Virus record (IMG/VR): IMGVR_UViG_3300045970_000147
Location: 1-37,134 of that record
Direction: 5' to 3' (one strand)
DNA: 37,134 nt
Source of the DNA: a virus
Below are positions 36,946 through 37,134 of this stretch, piece by piece. A program made the position numbers and the translations under genes. The notes beneath the pieces are model-generated. The model worked only from the letters and a program-made list of their open reading frames with translations. It was not told the DNA's origin and did no database searches. Every line of letters starts with the position of its first letter. Position 1 is the stretch's first letter.

Positions 36946-37134
36946 TGGCAATCAAGACCATTTCCAATGCTGGCGGATTATGGAGTGCTGTCGGGACTTG
37001 GGTGGGCGGTATTATCCCTACTGCTGCCGATGATGTAGTGGCCACAGCAACATCCGGTCCAGTGACTATCGGTGCTGCGGCGGTCTGCGGGAGTATCGAC
37101 CTATCTCTCTACACGTCTACGTTGACCCATAACG
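36945..37134 (+). CDS. Fibre- or adhesin-like protein, 3' end missing
   Basis: The ATG at 36945 overlaps the previous stop and the frame stays open for 63 codons to the window edge. The start (ISNAGGLWSAVGTWVGGIIPTAADDVVATATSGPVTIGA) is the familiar pattern at the start of beta-helical adhesins and tail spikes (GxW...tW.gG..P...DdV.i). So structural or receptor-binding genes continue beyond the lysis group. Partial, so length and function are open. Confidence 0.58.
   Translation, partial: MAIKTISNAGGLWSAVGTWVGGIIPTAADDVVATATSGPVTIGAAAVCGSIDLSLYTSTLTHN

Noticed and set aside
1-37134. Insertion sequence, toxin-antitoxin pair or known defence system
   Set aside because: No transposase, terminal inverted repeats, or recognisable toxin or defence domain was seen in the translated genes.

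Overview
The window looks like most of the genome of a temperate, long-tailed phage (siphovirus with a lambda/HK97-type layout) of a Gram-negative bacterium. The evidence is a continuous packaging, head, tail and lysis gene order, a lambda-like tail-tip set (M, K/L, I/J-like), a tyrosine integrase, and an attachment site built from the 3' half of a bacterial tRNA-Gly(GCC) gene. The host genus cannot be fixed from sequence alone. The general look of the small genes and integrase would fit a Geobacter/Desulfuromonadales-type host, but that is only an impression. The att core carries no 5' tRNA half and has phage genes on both sides. I therefore read it as an intact attP, meaning free phage or an unintegrated viral contig rather than a prophage junction. 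No replication genes are visible. The window starts inside a tandem repeat and ends inside a gene, so it is incomplete.

Layout. 1-360: gene-free; two tandem-repeat arrays (23 bp and 11 bp units), a dyad and a C-rich tract leading into a consensus promoter. 361-2006: rightward operon with a Ros/MucR-type zinc-finger regulator translationally coupled to a small HExxH metallopeptidase, then two unknowns. 2026-3709: second promoter, a 16-bp palindrome, seven very small genes (membrane peptides and Cys-rich proteins) and a strong terminator. 3708-5389: leftward genes including integrase. 5390-5750: attP with tRNA core, flanking direct repeats that look like integrase arm sites, and a terminator. 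5749-7487: leftward genes (excisionase-like HTH, membrane proteins, FmdB-like zinc ribbon). 7488-7765: divergent promoter pair. 7766-33807: rightward late region: small terminase, sigma-like protein, two membrane proteins, large terminase, portal, protease with nested scaffold, major capsid, connectors, tail terminator, tail tube, frameshifting chaperones, tape measure, tail tip and a 2482-residue central fibre. 33887-37134: fibre-like protein, small basic protein, holin-like protein, endolysin, N-anchored protein and further beta-rich proteins.

How it works together. Five consensus promoters have a TTGACA box, and all of these plus the integrase promoter have a 17-bp spacer. The ones at 361, 2026 and 7701 also share GG just before the -10 box. 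The structural region from 7766 to 33807 shows no obvious internal sigma70 promoter but has one intrinsic terminator and several hairpins between genes, so expression there is probably tuned by read-through or antitermination. An exact 16-bp palindrome occurs three times, always between genes, and a different exact 16-mer occurs near two leftward genes either side of integrase. Both look like binding sites for phage regulators. On integration at tRNA-Gly the prophage order would be tRNA, excisionase, late genes, the repeat/regulator region, then integrase at the far end.
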